Positions 24,473 to 35,937 of a stretch of 64,000 bases of DNA are shown in pieces. The notes under the pieces were generated by a model. That model had not been told where the DNA came from. It searched no databases and worked only from the letters and a program-made list of their open reading frames with translations. The stretch's first letter is position 1. Each line of letters begins with the position of its first letter. Where the stretch lies: positions 849,222,501 through 849,286,500 of the forward strand of contig CM028129.1 of assembly GCA_016271365.2 (NCBI GenBank). Direction: 5' to 3'. Origin of the DNA: Neoceratodus forsteri (Eukaryota > Chordata > Ceratodontiformes > Ceratodontidae). The translations under genes and the position numbers were made by a program.

Positions 24473-24960
24473 AGGAACCCAACAGAACAGGCACGCAGGC
24501 TAAGGGGGTGGTAAGGAAAAGAAAGGGGTCACCCATGACCCTTCAATGCTAAATACAAAATTTTGTATTCTGGCATGTTTAACTAGCTTGGCTTGAGGAA
24601 CCCCCATAGATGTGGATGGTTCAAAGTTTATTTTAGAATTCCCAAAGTATCAATGTATTAAGATTTCCTGTTAGGCTTTTTGCCTACATATGTGGTGGCT
24701 AATCACCATCATAAGATGATTTAAAGTATGTGCCATGACGGATAAAATTGCATCACATGTCATGATGTAAAATATCATTGCCAATAATTTTAAGCTGCTA
24801 AAAATGCACAAGTAGTGGATCCAAACCACTTCATAGACAGGAGTTTCCATCATGGATGCCCATGCAATGCATCTGTGCACCTAAGAATTGCCAGTGCTTC
24901 TAGTTTTCATGCACTGGAGCCTGATTTTCTAACAGTCACATATCTTCTGGCATAAAAACA
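24473..24960. other. Unassigned sequence
   Basis: No recognised gene or repeat between the foldback element and LINE P2. Confidence 0.4.
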
Positions 24961-24964
24961 GGAA

Positions 24965-27061
24965 GATGTCCCAGCTCTCCATCGATGGCACTGTCACTAC
25001 AGACCAACTCACATAGCTGATTGTCTCAATACTACCTTCTCTGACCTAAGCTCTGTCTTCCCAAACAATTTTTTGACCCAATTCCCACCTCTATCTCCCC
25101 TGCCTTGGATCACCCTCCTTTCTACCTGCACACTATCTCCCCCCAAGTAGCCAGGCTGCACCTGCTAAAAGCCCTTGGTAGCAACAACCCCAGCTGTGGC
25201 CCCCTAGACTCCAGGATCCTCTGCCTGGTCTTGGATGTCATCCTAGTCCCCTTACAGACCTACTAAACTGGTCTCTATGCCTCAGTCAGTTTCCCAGTGC
25301 TTGGAAATCAACCAAAATCACCCCTATACATAAGAGTGGAGATCGGTCTGCACCTAACAACTACTGGCCAATCTCTATCCTCCCTCCGCTCTCTAAAACC
25401 CTAGAAAAAATAGTGTCTATTCAACTCTCTGAGTACCTGGCCAAATATGACATAATGTGCCCAGAACAACATGGTTTCCGCCCAGGACACAGTACCACTA
25501 CTGCTCTCCTGGAGTTCTCTCAATACCTGCACTCTGCTCTTGACTCCTGTAACCTTGCTGGCGCAGTGTTCATAGACCTCTCCAAGGCTTTTGACACTTT
25601 TTGTCACCCCCTCCTGCTTGACTCCCTCCACCAACTCAGCTTTTCTGCTGGTCCTCTTGCCTGGCTCTCCAGCTACCTCTCTGCTAAATCCCATCGTGTG
25701 AAGATAAATGGCTCCCTGTCCAATACCCGGCCCGTTCATTCCAGGGTACCCCAGGGCTCCATTCTGGGCCCTGTACTTTTCAGCCTCTAGCTCAGCACTC
25801 TCCCCAGCTCCTGCACAGAAAAAATGCTCCTCTATGCCAATGATGTGGTTCTTTTTGCCTCCCGCCCTGATCCCTCTTCCTTTCAGGTATCCCTCCAGCA
25901 CACCTACAACCAAGCTGAAAAGTGGTTCCTTGACCACCGACTTGTCATTAACCTAAAGAAGACTAAGTCAATGCTTTTCTCCCATCACCAAAACAAGGCC
26001 AAGAATGCCCCCCTCTTCATTTTCCCCAGCACTCTGCAGCTGCTGGAGCAAGTGACCTCTTACAAATGTCTAGGTATCACTTTCAACTTGGCTTTCACCT
26101 TCCACACCCACATCAATGCCCTATCCTCCACCATAAATTCTCAGATAGGCCTACTATACCATCATAGAGATTGCCTCTCTGAAGTTGCCCTCCAGCTGGC
26201 CATCACCTCTTCCGTCCTGTCGATAGTGGACTATGGCTTGCCCATTTACGCTGCTGCGGACAATACCACCTTGACTAAAATCCAGGTCTCAATCAATAAG
26301 GCCTGCAGGCTCTGACTGGAGCCCCTAGCTGCACTCACACTTGCCTGCTCTACTCCACTGCCAACTTGCTCACCTTTGAGGAGCATCTGTGCTACCAGAC
26401 CTGCCTACTCACCAAAAAATCTCTTCTAGGGCTCCCCCACAGGGGTCTCTGCTCCCCTACGGTGTGCGTCCTTGTCTGTTGCCACCAGTAGATCTGTCAA
26501 GGCCACCATTGTGGTGCCCAGAACCAAGACCTGCTAGCCCAGAGGTCCTTCCATTACCGAGCTCCTGCTTGGTTCAACTACCTCCCACCCTGCATCACAG
26601 ACATTGCCAAAATTGGTCCCTTCAAAATCGCCCTCTGGAACCATCTCTTCAACCGCTTGTTGCTGTAGATGCACCTAATTAATCCCACTGTGGGATCCTC
26701 CTGTCAGGACTCCCTAACTTTACAATGTCCTCTGGACAGCTCTATCCTCTCCCCCTCCCTCCCACTCCACTCCCCATCCCTACCTCCACACTCTCCAGGT
26801 ATTATCTAGGTATGTTCAGGGCTGTACCCCCAATGTAACACTTGGGTACCTTGTATATAACTGTAACCTATTATAAGTAACACTATTATGTAACCTATGT
26901 TTACTCTATGTTTAATGTTCTGCACCTGTATTGTTGTCACTATTGTAACCACACTATGTAACTCTGTCTACCCCCACCCCGGCGAAGAGGTGCCTTTGTA
27001 AATGAGTCCATGACTCAAAGGTTGTAAATCTGACTTTTCTAATACATAAATAAATAAATAA
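24965..27061 (+). mobile_element. LINE P2 (CR1/L2 group), 5'-truncated
   Basis: Starts within the linker upstream of RT; translation resembles P4 (NTTFSDLSSVFPNNF versus NTTFTDLSSVLPSNF). It ends with a tail containing ctcaaaggttgtaaat and a run of TAAA units at 27,042-27,061, matching P4. Same orientation as P1 and P3. Confidence 0.83.
25413..26682 (+). pseudogene. LINE P2 reverse transcriptase remnant
   Basis: 25,413-25,790 holds CPEQHGFRPGHSTTTALLEF, FIDLSKAFDTF and GSILGPVLFSL. 25,824-26,315 holds the catalytic box as YANDVVLF (second-position Asp changed to Asn), then DHRLVINLKKTKSMLFS, YKCLGITF and SIVDYGLPIYAAADN. 26,389-26,682 is a decayed C-terminus. Frame changes near 25,800 and 26,320 plus the altered catalytic Asp make it inactive. 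Confidence 0.85.
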
Positions 27062-27124
27062 AGATGTCAGCAGAAAATGACTCACAGACTATTTTGTCAG
27101 CCCATTTTCGTACCTGAGTCATAA

Positions 27125-28190
27125 CAACCTATCCTTGACTGTGCCTAGGCTGAATGCCAATTGGTAATTTATCCCGTTCTGCTCGCCACACCTTTCACTG
27201 CCTTAGTTTTTACCAACCCCCTATAGCTGTTCGATGCTATCTTAAAATCTATCACTGTCTTGGCTTTTGCCATCTCTCGGCAAACATCCATCTATCCATC
27301 ACCCTTTCTGTGAAGAAGCACTTTCTAACATCCTTTCTGAACCTTCCCCCCACCAATTTATACTCATGCCCCTAGCTGCTAATTCCACACTGTGCTTAAA
27401 CAGGTCATGACACTCTACCCTGCTTATACCTTTCAAATACTTTAAAGTTTCTATCATGCCCATCCTCTCCCTACTGGCCTTGAGTGAGTGCATGTTCAGA
27501 ATGGCTAAATGTTCCTCATATTTATTTTGCTTACTGAGCTCGTATAATCTTTGTAGACTACTATTCCAGGTCTGATCTCACCAGCCATCCATAGAGAGGC
27601 AACATTACTTCTTTTCTCCTACTGAAAAACCCTCGTTCTATACATCCCAACTTTCTGTTTGCAATTCTGAGTGCTCTGGTGCACTGGGTTCTTGACTTCA
27701 GGCTATCATTAATGATGATCCTCAAATTTCTTTTCTTAGTGGTGAGTTTTCACCCCTTTCCTATAACCCATATAAGGGTTAACCTTGCCTACAGAATGTG
27801 CATAACTTTGCATTTCATTGCATTAAACTTTACTTGCCACACTTTGGATCACCCCTCCATGTTTTCTATGCCCTTCTTTCTTCATACCTCTGATACCTTC
27901 CTTGCAGTCCACTCTGTCACAGAGTTTAGTGTCATCTGCAAAGATGTAAATTGTTCCACTGATCACTTTTCCTATGCCTCAGATAGACATTTAAACAATA
28001 CTGGTCTAAGCACCACCAGCCCTTGTGGTACCTCATGTGTGACCTAAAGTATTTGACCTCTGGATGTTCCCCATTTACAGTTACCCTATGGGTCCTTCCA
28101 CCAAGCCAGTTTGCTACCCACTGTTGTAGCTTTGCCCAAACCCCAAGATCCCCAGCTTCTTATTCCACCAGGTGTTCTTTGATGATAGTC
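27125..28190 (-). mobile_element. Older CR1-like LINE fragment
   Basis: Minus-strand translation of 27,493-27,299 gives MIETLKYLKGISRV followed by a decayed domain like the CR1 C-terminus. 27,680-28,140 in reverse resembles the region between the FADD box and the thumb. Divergence from CR1-1/2/3 is much greater, so this is an older copy or another subfamily. No intact open frame. Confidence 0.65.
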
Positions 28191-28596
28191 TTCAGGAAGT
28201 TTAATTATTTATTGAATAAGATTTATGAGGAAAGGCCTGCTGCACCAGAACAGCTCATTTCCAGAGGTGTCCTGGTGGGGAGGAGGTACAAAGGAGAAAC
28301 TGTACAATATCACTTATACATGACAAAAACTTACCCCAAGTTACAGAAGTAGGCATGGAAAAGCAATAAATATGCAAACTGCACAATACAAGTTACTGCA
28401 AACATAAGTGATATTTTCAGTACAACTCGGAACAATGTGAATTTAGAGATTTTGCAGTTGCAAACAAGGTACATTATGGCAATAGTACATTTTAATACAC
28501 ATAATTTACAGTTCAGTGTAGATCTGAGGGCAAAATTAGATTAAAGGTTGCTGCAGATATGAGTGGTATTCCATTATAGATGTCAAACTAAGCAAG
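28191..28596. other. Unassigned sequence
   Basis: AT-rich, no recognised coding sequence. May be LINE 3' untranslated sequence, but no tail is visible. Confidence 0.35.
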
Positions 28597-28787
28597 CTAT
28601 AGCTTGCCAGGTCTTTCCTGCTCCTTCTTATGTGGGGGGAGGCACACACATCCTCTTCCAAGCAATGGGACTGCTCCAGTCTCCAGGGAGTGGTTGAAAA
28701 ACTCTGTCAGAGGCCATGAAAATTCCTGTCCCACTTCCTTCAGTTCCTTCAGCACTCTGGGGTGTAACCTGTCTGATCCCAGATGAC
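28597..28787 (-). mobile_element. CR1-like RT fragment
   Basis: Minus-strand translation gives GSDRLHPRVLKELKEV and then LTEFFNHSLETGAVP, the early RT block found in CR1s. Only about 190 bp remain, abutting the SINE body. Confidence 0.7.
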
Positions 28788-28936
28788 AATTAGATGTTTT
28801 CTGTGCAGTATTTGCCATTGTGAAGCAAATTAGATCACAACTCATAGTGAGAAACAATAATGTGACCTACTGTAAATTGAACCCAGGCAACCAGAATGCC
28901 ATCCAAGTGCTCTAACCACTGAGCTAAAGGCTCACA
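28783..28936 (-). mobile_element. tRNA-derived SINE
   Basis: The minus strand from 28,936 down has a tRNA-like head of about 73 nt: an A-box region tagctcagtggttagagca, a B-box region gggttcaattt (28,874-28,884) and acceptor-like ends GTGA/TCAC that pair. A body then runs to about 28,783. The anticodon arm does not fold convincingly, so this is a SINE or tRNA pseudogene, not a working tRNA. The head supplies an internal RNA polymerase III promoter in live SINEs. Confidence 0.7.
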
Positions 28937-29011
28937 TGGTTAGGCCTGGCTCTTCCCGGAAACACACTATCTTTCTCTGGTATTGCAAATCCTGCAACTA
29001 GGAACAATCAA

Positions 29012-29100
29012 GATGACAATTAGATTATTTTGGTGCAGTATCAGCTACTGCTAAGCAATTTAGATCACAAATTATAGTGAGAAAGATTCTCACTACAATG
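29012..29100 (-). repeat. Second copy of the SINE body
   Basis: agatgacaattagat, tttagatcacaa and atagtgagaaa recur in the same order and orientation as in 28,783-28,860. No tRNA-like head is evident here, so it is a truncated second copy or a local duplication. Confidence 0.7.
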
Positions 29101-29523
29101 TGTGATCCACCAGGGAGGTGAATATTTTAATAAAACAGGGATTGGGGCAGGGTGGGCCGCTACATCACCAGGGGTACACATATATATATATATATATTTA
29201 TAAATATTTATAGGAGAGATTGGAGATAGGGAGATGGTCTGCTAGACCACCAGGGATATTGTTATTTTAATAAAAGAGGATCAGGGCTGGGGGGGCTGTT
29301 AGCCACCAGGGACTGCTGTCTAAGTGCCACTCGACCATACCCACTGCTTGCGGCAACCTCTCAGTTGCGCCATCTCTTTGGTGCACTGCCACCTTTGAGG
29401 TAAGCTTCGGGACTTTGCTGCCAGGACCCTACCTGATAGTGAGTCAGGCGCAGGGTCCCTGATGCACCGGCAGTTGGCGTAAGCCTCCTTCAGTGCAGCT
29501 TGTCCGACCTTTGTAAATTAGGC
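29101..29523. mobile_element. Harbinger-like MITE remnant
   Basis: The right end reads acctttgtaaattaggccc; its reverse complement gggcctaatttacaaagg is a PIF/Harbinger-style terminus and resembles the end at 60,599-60,622. Internal accaccaggg motifs recur (about 29,108, 29,249, 29,303), as they do in the 14,624-18,757 element. The left terminus is not identifiable, so it is truncated or the boundary is uncertain. Confidence 0.55.
29178..29200. repeat. (AT)n simple repeat
   Basis: Dinucleotide run inside the MITE remnant. Confidence 0.9.
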
Positions 29524-31817
29524 CCAGGTAATCACTCCCTGAAATCCACCACTAAACACAAGTAGATCATAAGAGCTCCTAAGATCTTATATGCCTCACC
29601 CCTGCTACTAGCTGATCTGCACCATAGCTCCCCTTTAGTTAGCTGGTGTTTTATGTGGCTAACGAGGCAACAAGTATGGGTTTGTTGGGGGAACAATGAT
29701 AGGGATGATTCTTTACATGACTTGTTGATTACAGATATTTTGGGTATGTTAAATGTTCTTATGATCTTGTTACTGTTAAAACAGAAGTTTGCTCTCAAAG
29801 TTATAATGAGGAACAATGATGGCAAAGTGTATGCATTCCATGGTATTTTGGTATCTTTAGCACTATTGGTATACCCCAACTATCCATAAATGGGTGACAT
29901 TCACGCTATTTCTTGGAATGCACATGGTTTCAACTCCCCGGTGAAGTGGTAAAAAATCCTAACACATCTGCACCACTTTCAAACCCAGACAGCATTTCTT
30001 CAAGAAACCCACCTAACACAGACAGAGACTAACAAGCTCAAGAGGGAATGGGAGGGTCTTGAAGCACATAGCACAGCCCTGGTTAAAAAACATGGGGTAT
30101 CCAGTCATACATAAACACTGCACTGGTTCATAGACCATACCATCTCAGACAAGGTTGATTGTTGGCTCATGATACAAGCCTCAACATCCCAAAGCCCAAT
30201 CATCAAGATTAATATATATGCTCCCAGTATCGACAACCCTTTTCTTCCATGAGATCAGGCTATGTCAAATTTTACTCCTCCTCCTCAGGTGCCTGTACTG
30301 ATGGGGGGAGACTTTAAGTTGGTAATAAAAGCCTCTCTTAACAGAAGTTCAGGTCAGCAAGAGCCACACACGTGTGCCAGAGCTGCCTTAGGGGCACATA
30401 TCAGTGAATACAGCCTTTCAGATACTTGGTGGCTATACAACCCTAGGACAAGGGATAACACATGTTGTTCAGCTGTATATTGGTCCTCTAGCTATATAGA
30501 TATGTGACTTACATCCCCTGGCATGACACACAGTGTGATCTCCACAAATATCTATCCAATCATAATATCAGACCATGCCCCCATTGTTCTCATGGTGATG
30601 TGGGGCTCCCCTCCTCCAAGATCTCGCAGTTGGAGGTTAGATCCACTTCTACTCAAAGACCCCACCTTTACCCAATGGGATAAAGAAGAGGCAGGAGCCT
30701 TTATGTGCCTTAATGAAAATAGAGAAACCTCACACTTAATCATCTGGGAGGCATTAAAAGCCACTATGCGAAGGAAATAATCAGCTTCACCACCCACTGG
30801 TATTGAGAAAAAGAGACATAATTATGTTCATTAGAATTCTAGCTTTGCACAGTAGAGACTCAATATAAACAACAAGCTCACCCCTCTAAAGAAATAATTG
30901 CCTGCCTTTCAAACCTCTGAATGCAGCTGAATGAGCTACTGTACTTTCCTGGAAGGCCAAACTAGCCCTGTTCTGCTTGAAACTGTGCTACTGGGAAGGC
31001 GGGGAGAAATCTGGTAAACTTCTTGCTTTCAATCAGATCATTTAATACCTACAGTTGTACCCAAGAAAGGGAAAGATCCCTCACTTACATACAAGTACAG
31101 ACCGATATCTCTAGTAAATGCAGATGCTAAGATACTTGTTAAAGTACTAGCCTGCAGACTTTAATCCCTTCTCCAGGGCCGTATACATCTTTCACAGGCA
31201 GGTTTTGTTAAAGGTAGACAAATGTTCAGACCATCTCTGCACCCTTCTTCATCTATTGCACCACATCAAGAAGGTCTCCAGTCCAGCCATAGCAGTCCAT
31301 TTTGAAAAATCTTTCAACTCCATGAAATGAAATTCCCTTTGGTGCATATTATCCCATATGGTGTTTGGGGACAACCTGCTCAGATGGACTCAATTACTAT
31401 ACGTCTCTCCTACAGCCTCTGTGCTCACAAATGGTCTTCACTCTGCACCCTTCACTCTACAGTGAGGAACACAACAGGGATATCCCTAGTATTGCCATCC
31501 GGCAGCACCATGCCCTTCAAGAAATCAACTGCAGGGGTAAAGAATATCAAACCCTGTTGTATGCAGATGACCTTTTACTCCTTTAACAAGATGGACTGGC
31601 ATTAAATGATCCTCTTTTACAGTTGCTGAACAATTTTACAAACCTGTCAGGATTATGCATCAACCTAGACAAAACAGAAGTCTTACTTCTACACCCCTTT
31701 GCCCAGGTGACTCCTTTTCAATGTAAATGGCTTAAATGGGCTCCCAATGGAATCCATACTTTGGTATTGCTATTAACGCCTCCATTCCTAAAATAATCCA
31801 ATCAATTATGTCCTTAC
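29524..31817 (+). mobile_element. L1-A: Tx1-type L1 LINE, first segment
   Basis: Plus-strand L1 with ORF2 starting at 29,890. The 29,524-29,889 stretch is probably inter-ORF or 5' sequence but carries no identifiable ORF1. The segment ends at 31,817, where CR1-2 begins, and translation resumes at about 40,906 after CR1-2 ends. The true 5' boundary is uncertain. Confidence 0.8.
29890..31810 (+). pseudogene. L1-A ORF2, endonuclease and RT part
   Basis: The start MGDIHAISWNAHGFNSP is the first endonuclease motif. AFLQETHL follows in the same frame. 30,262-30,507 holds MGGDFKLV, 30,523-30,780 holds IISDHAPIVLM and WRLDPLLLKDPTF. The RT part has VPKKGKDPS, KYRPISLVNADAKIL and SQAGFVKGRQ. The catalytic box LLYADDLLLL at about 31,557-31,586 is intact. 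Many stops and frame changes interrupt it. The remainder lies at 40,906-42,100. Confidence 0.82.
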
Positions 31818-33296
31818 ATAGAAACATAGACTTTGATGGCAGACAAGGACAGCTTGGCCCACCTAGTCTGACAATTTCCCTACCTACAGGATAAGCTGCA
31901 GATCCAATTTAACCAACAGCCTATTTCTCCCCCACAAAATTGCCTTATGTCTGTCCCATGCGTTCTTGAATTCTTCCACAGTTTTAGACACCACAACCTG
32001 CTCAGGAAGGCTGTTCCATGCGTTCACCACCCTCTCTGTGAAAAAATACTTCCTCATATTGCCCCGGAGCCGTCTTCCCCTCTATCTTCAAATTGTGTCC
32101 CCTTGTTCTTGCACAACTCCTTTTCTGAAAGATGCTACCCTCTTGGACTTTGTTGATTCCACTGAGGTACGTAAAGGTTTTTATCATGTCCCCCCTCTCC
32201 CTCCTTTCCTCAAGGGTCTACATATTAAGCTCCTTTAGTCTCTCCTCATATTGCTTCTCTTGCTGACCCTGCACCATTTTAGTTGCCCTCCTCTGGACTG
32301 CCTCCATCCTGTTTATGTACATGCAGAGATGGGGTCTCCAGAACTGGACACAGTACTCCAGATGGGGTCTCACCAATTGTCTGTACAGAGGGATAACAAC
32401 TTCCTGTTTTCTACTGCTGATGCCTCTCCCTATACATCCCAGTATCCCCCCAGCCCTCCCTACTACCTTCTCACATTGCTTGCTTACCTTAAGGTCATCT
32501 GGTATGATTACCCCCAGGTCCCTTTCCATTTTTGTTGTTGTTACTAACCCCCCATTGTGTAATCTTCCCCTGGGTTTTTGTTTCCCAGGTGCATTATTTT
32601 GCACTTCTTTGCATTGAATCCAAGCTGCCATACTTCTGACCATTCCTCCAACCTTGCCAAGTCCCTTCACATCCTTTCCACGCCTCCTTGTGTATCAACC
32701 CTATAGCAGATCTTTGTGTCATCTGCAAAGAGGCATACTTTTCCTTCCAGTCCCTCTCCAATGTCACTTATAAAGACATTAAAAAGGACTGGACCCAGTA
32801 GTGAACCCTGCGGTACCCCATTAGTAACCCCTCTTTCTTCAGAGTGGACTCCATTTACAATTACCTTCTGTGTCCTGTTGTCCAGCCAATGTTTTACCCA
32901 GGCTACCACCCTGGGACCCACTCCCAGGCTAATTAATTTGACTTCTAATATTTTGTGTGGGACTGTGTCAAATGCCTTGCTAAAGTCTAGGTAGGCCATG
33001 TCCACAGCCCCTCCCTGGTCTACTACTTTGGTCACCCAGTCAAAGAAATCAATTAGATTTGTCTGACATAACCTTCCTGCTGTGATTCCATGCTGCCTTG
33101 GGTCCTGTGCCCCACTGGCCTCTAGGTACTCAACAGTTCTTTCCTTCAGAAGTGATTCCATCACTTTCCCTACCACAGAGGTCAAACTGACAGGTCTGTA
33201 GTTTCCTGCCTCTGTCTTGCTCCCACTTTTGTGAAGGAGTATCACATCCACCTTCCTCCAGTCCTCAGGTTCCACACCATCCTCCCATGATTTGTT
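31818..33296 (-). mobile_element. CR1-2: CR1 LINE, 3' segment
   Basis: Begins at 31,818 with the shared CR1 3' end (atagaaacatagactttgat on +) and continues to 33,296, where L1-B inserted. The rest of CR1-2 lies at 40,454-40,905. Highly similar in order and wording to CR1-1 and CR1-3. Confidence 0.88.
32002..33275 (-). pseudogene. CR1-2 reverse transcriptase
   Basis: 33,275-32,667 is an uninterrupted 202-residue RT stretch: EDWRKVDVILLHKSGS, NYRPVSLTSVVGKVMES, QDPRQHGI, MAYLDFSKAFDTVPH, NGVPQGSLLGPVLFNVF and the intact catalytic box LFADDTKICYRVD. 32,670-32,218 holds RDLGVIIPDDLKV and RPHLEYCVQFWRPHL. 32,187-32,002 is the C-terminal domain with RTRGHNLKIEG. It is the best-preserved RT core among the three CR1 copies. 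Inactive through frame breaks and the L1-B insertion. Confidence 0.88.
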
Positions 33297-33309
33297 AAAA
33301 AAGAGTAGT
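33297..33309. repeat. Target-site duplication of L1-B, left copy
   Basis: aaaaaagagtagt, identical to 40,441-40,453. CR1-1 and CR1-3 show the uninterrupted site (tttgttaaa...gtagtcag), confirming that L1-B entered a pre-existing CR1. Confidence 0.95.
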
Positions 33310-33310
33310 T

Positions 33311-33330
33311 GGGGGTGTCTAAGATGGCGA
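33311..33330 (+). promoter_or_regulatory. YY1-like motif at the L1-B 5' end
   Basis: gggggtgtctaagatggcga begins at the insertion junction and contains AAGATGGCG. Mammalian L1s also start with a G-rich stretch followed by a YY1 site of this type that positions transcription initiation at +1. A similar role here is inference. Confidence 0.55.
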
Positions 33331-33470
33331 CTTAATCGTGTAGCTCTTGTCGCACGGAGCCTAGTACCCGGGAGTTATACCCTTTGGGGAGGATTCACAT
33401 CTGGAAAATAACGGACCAGGCTGCCGAAACTCTGCACTAATGAAACGGGAGCTTTGAATCCCAGAGACAT

Positions 33471-34811
33471 TTGGCAAAGCGTATTGCGAATGAGGGAATC
33501 GTATCCCAGCTCTCCGTGCTGTTCATGATGGCGCAGTCAGCAAATGAGCGAGAGGAGCCCTCGATACGGGAAATGTTTGCGTCGATCATGGCAAGTATAG
33601 ACAACCTCACACTGGCAGCTAATAATTCCGCTTTTGCTATTCAGCAAATTAATGTATGTGTGGATGCAGTGGAACAAAGGGTAAATACGCAGGAGGACTC
33701 ACTTCTCAACTATTCAGCCCTAATGAGAGACCAGACAGCTAAGATTAATCAGCTGCAAGATAAAGTGGAAGATCTGGAGAATAGGGTAGGCGTAATAATT
33801 TGTGCCTACTGGGATTTCCGGAGGGCTCTGAGGAAGGGAAGGTCTTGCCATTTCTACAATAGGTATTGCCAGAAATTTTGAAGCTCCCACGATGGCACTA
33901 AAATCACAATGGAGCGTGCTCACTGTACGGCCCAGCCTAGGCCTGCCCAGGGGGAACGTCCTCGCCCCATCCTGGTTCGAATTCTGAACTTCGCTGAAAA
34001 AGAGGCAATACAGGCTAGGGTGAGAGAGCTCAGGCAGCTACAGTGGCAAGGGAATAGGATCATGATTTTTCAAGATTATTCAAAGAAATTGGCAGTTCAG
34101 CGTAAAGCTTTCACTGAAGCTCGAAGGAAGCTACATGCTTTAAAGATCCCTTTCACTCTAAGGTACCCGGCCACACTGCAAATTTCTATGAATGGTACAA
34201 TTCAGCATTTTTCATATTCAGATGCGGCTTTGGACTATATTGCTAATTCCTGCCCTAGAGGTTTGATTTCCCAGTCTTCTAGTCAGGCTGAAAATGTCCA
34301 GAGAATCCCCATTTCAGCTGCTGTTACTCCAGTTACCTCTTCTCAGTCTGCACCACTGGTGGGATTAGAACCCAGGAACTTGAAAGTTCGGAAGAGGCCT
34401 CCATCCTCCCTGCATACTAAAAGGGACCATCCACAGGAAAGGAAGAGCACCATCGACAACCTGACTTCTCCCCTAGATACACAGGGGGAAGTTCAGATAG
34501 AATACGTTAGCCCTTACTTTGCCAAAAACCGGTTTGCGATTCTGAACGATCTCCCCGATGAAGAAGGATGTGGAGCAATGGACAGTGGGGGGGGACAGCC
34601 GGGTCATTCGGGTGGAAGTTTTCAGAAAGACCCCCATAAGAACAGCATTCAGGGCATGGATAGTGCCACAGCAAGTACATCATCGACTTTCCGCCCCAGG
34701 TTCCCCCCCAGGTCAATCTACGGATCAAGAACCAGAAGAGGGAAAGCAACCAAAAACTTCATGAGCAGCTGGACTTTTTTTCCTTGGATTAAACTGTTTA
34801 ATGTTAGATAA
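33471..34811 (+). pseudogene. L1-B ORF1 protein (nucleic-acid chaperone)
   Basis: 33,471-33,881 begins MAKRIANEGIVSQL. It has a heptad-rich coiled coil (LTLAANNSAFAIQQINVC through INQLQDKVEDLENR), then loses frame. In a neighbouring frame the RRM-like start RRNNLCLLGFPEG continues. 33,909-34,811 contains the C-terminal domain (PRPILVRILNFAEKEAI, GNRIMIFQDYSKKLAVQRKA, KIPFTLRYPATLQI), followed by a low-complexity tail. This order (coiled coil, RRM, CTD) is that of L1 ORF1p, which trimerises and coats L1 RNA. At least one frameshift lies near 33,790-33,905. Confidence 0.87.
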
Positions 34812-35937
34812 GTATCTGAATTGCTGTTAGTCTAATGTTGTAATATTGCGGGTGGGAATAGGTAGGGCTTCCTTGAGTTATACCTGGGTGAAGCCCTTCG
34901 GGGTAGTGTTTATCAGAAGGTTTTATGTCAAGCTACCATTGGTGGCTCATTCGGGGGGTATCGGCTGGGGTAGAAGGGAAGTGAATACATAAACATATAA
35001 TGTGGGAGGTACATCTATGAGGCTAGGGGATGTTTGAACATCCTCCTGTGATAAGTGTAGATCACCGGGGGTGCAATCTATCCCCCCCCTATTTTCCTTC
35101 CCTGCCTGTTTTCTATAGGAGGAAGTTTATTATCTCTGTTAGGATAAGTACCTCACCTTCGTAGCATTTTGCCCCGAGGGCCTAATGGGAGGGATTAAGT
35201 GACTCAACTTGTCCCTATAGGCGATATGTAGAACTTTACATTGCCAGAGGGGTCATATCGGTTCCTTAGTATGTGGTAAGGATCAAGATGTACCTCATAG
35301 TTTTACTCAGACTATGCAGTGCATGGCTTGTTATATATGTAGGCCCTAATGATTGTTGGTAAAGATTCAATAGTAAGAGAAATGTTTAAGGGATTATTAG
35401 AAGCTCAGTTGGGGGGATGTCCTATAGTATCTGCTGAAGACATGAAGTTGGTACGAGGGGGTTTTGAGTTTCCCATTAGCAGTAGAGCAATAACTTGTCC
35501 TAGGACTCGGTCACAGGACTTGTACCCTCCACTTGAGGGGATTGTAGGCAGATCCGTAGCAGGCTCTAGTAAGTGTGGATTCTGTCTGTTGCTTTTGTCC
35601 CGTTTTAGAGAAGTTTGATATATGCTCCATAGTAGATAGGGATCTTCTCCCTTTTGAGAAGTACCTGGTTCCCCCCAGGATCGACAGGATATACCATTGG
35701 CTAGGTCTCTAGCCGGCTTAATCCTATCGGTTCCTCTAATAGTAGTAGGTAGTTTGTTTGGTTGGTTGTTATTTAGATAGTGTAGTAGTATAGAGTAGTT
35801 GTAGTCAGGTTAGCTAATCCCTGCCTACTGTTGGGGTTCGTGTTTGCCCTGATTGGTACAGTGATTTTCATACCTTGCATATAGATAGTTTCAGTTCTTT
35901 AATAGTTTAGACTAGGGTACCTTGAGAGTGTAGCTAA
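34812..35937. other. L1-B inter-ORF region
   Basis: About 1.1 kb between ORF1 and ORF2, unusually long beside the short spacer of mammalian L1. An open frame at 35,349-35,618 (MIVGKDSIVREMF) has no recognisable domain. Confidence 0.55.

Noticed and set aside
28862..28936. Functional tRNA gene on the - strand
   Set aside because: A and B boxes and acceptor pairing are present, but the anticodon and T arms do not fold well and a SINE body follows directly.
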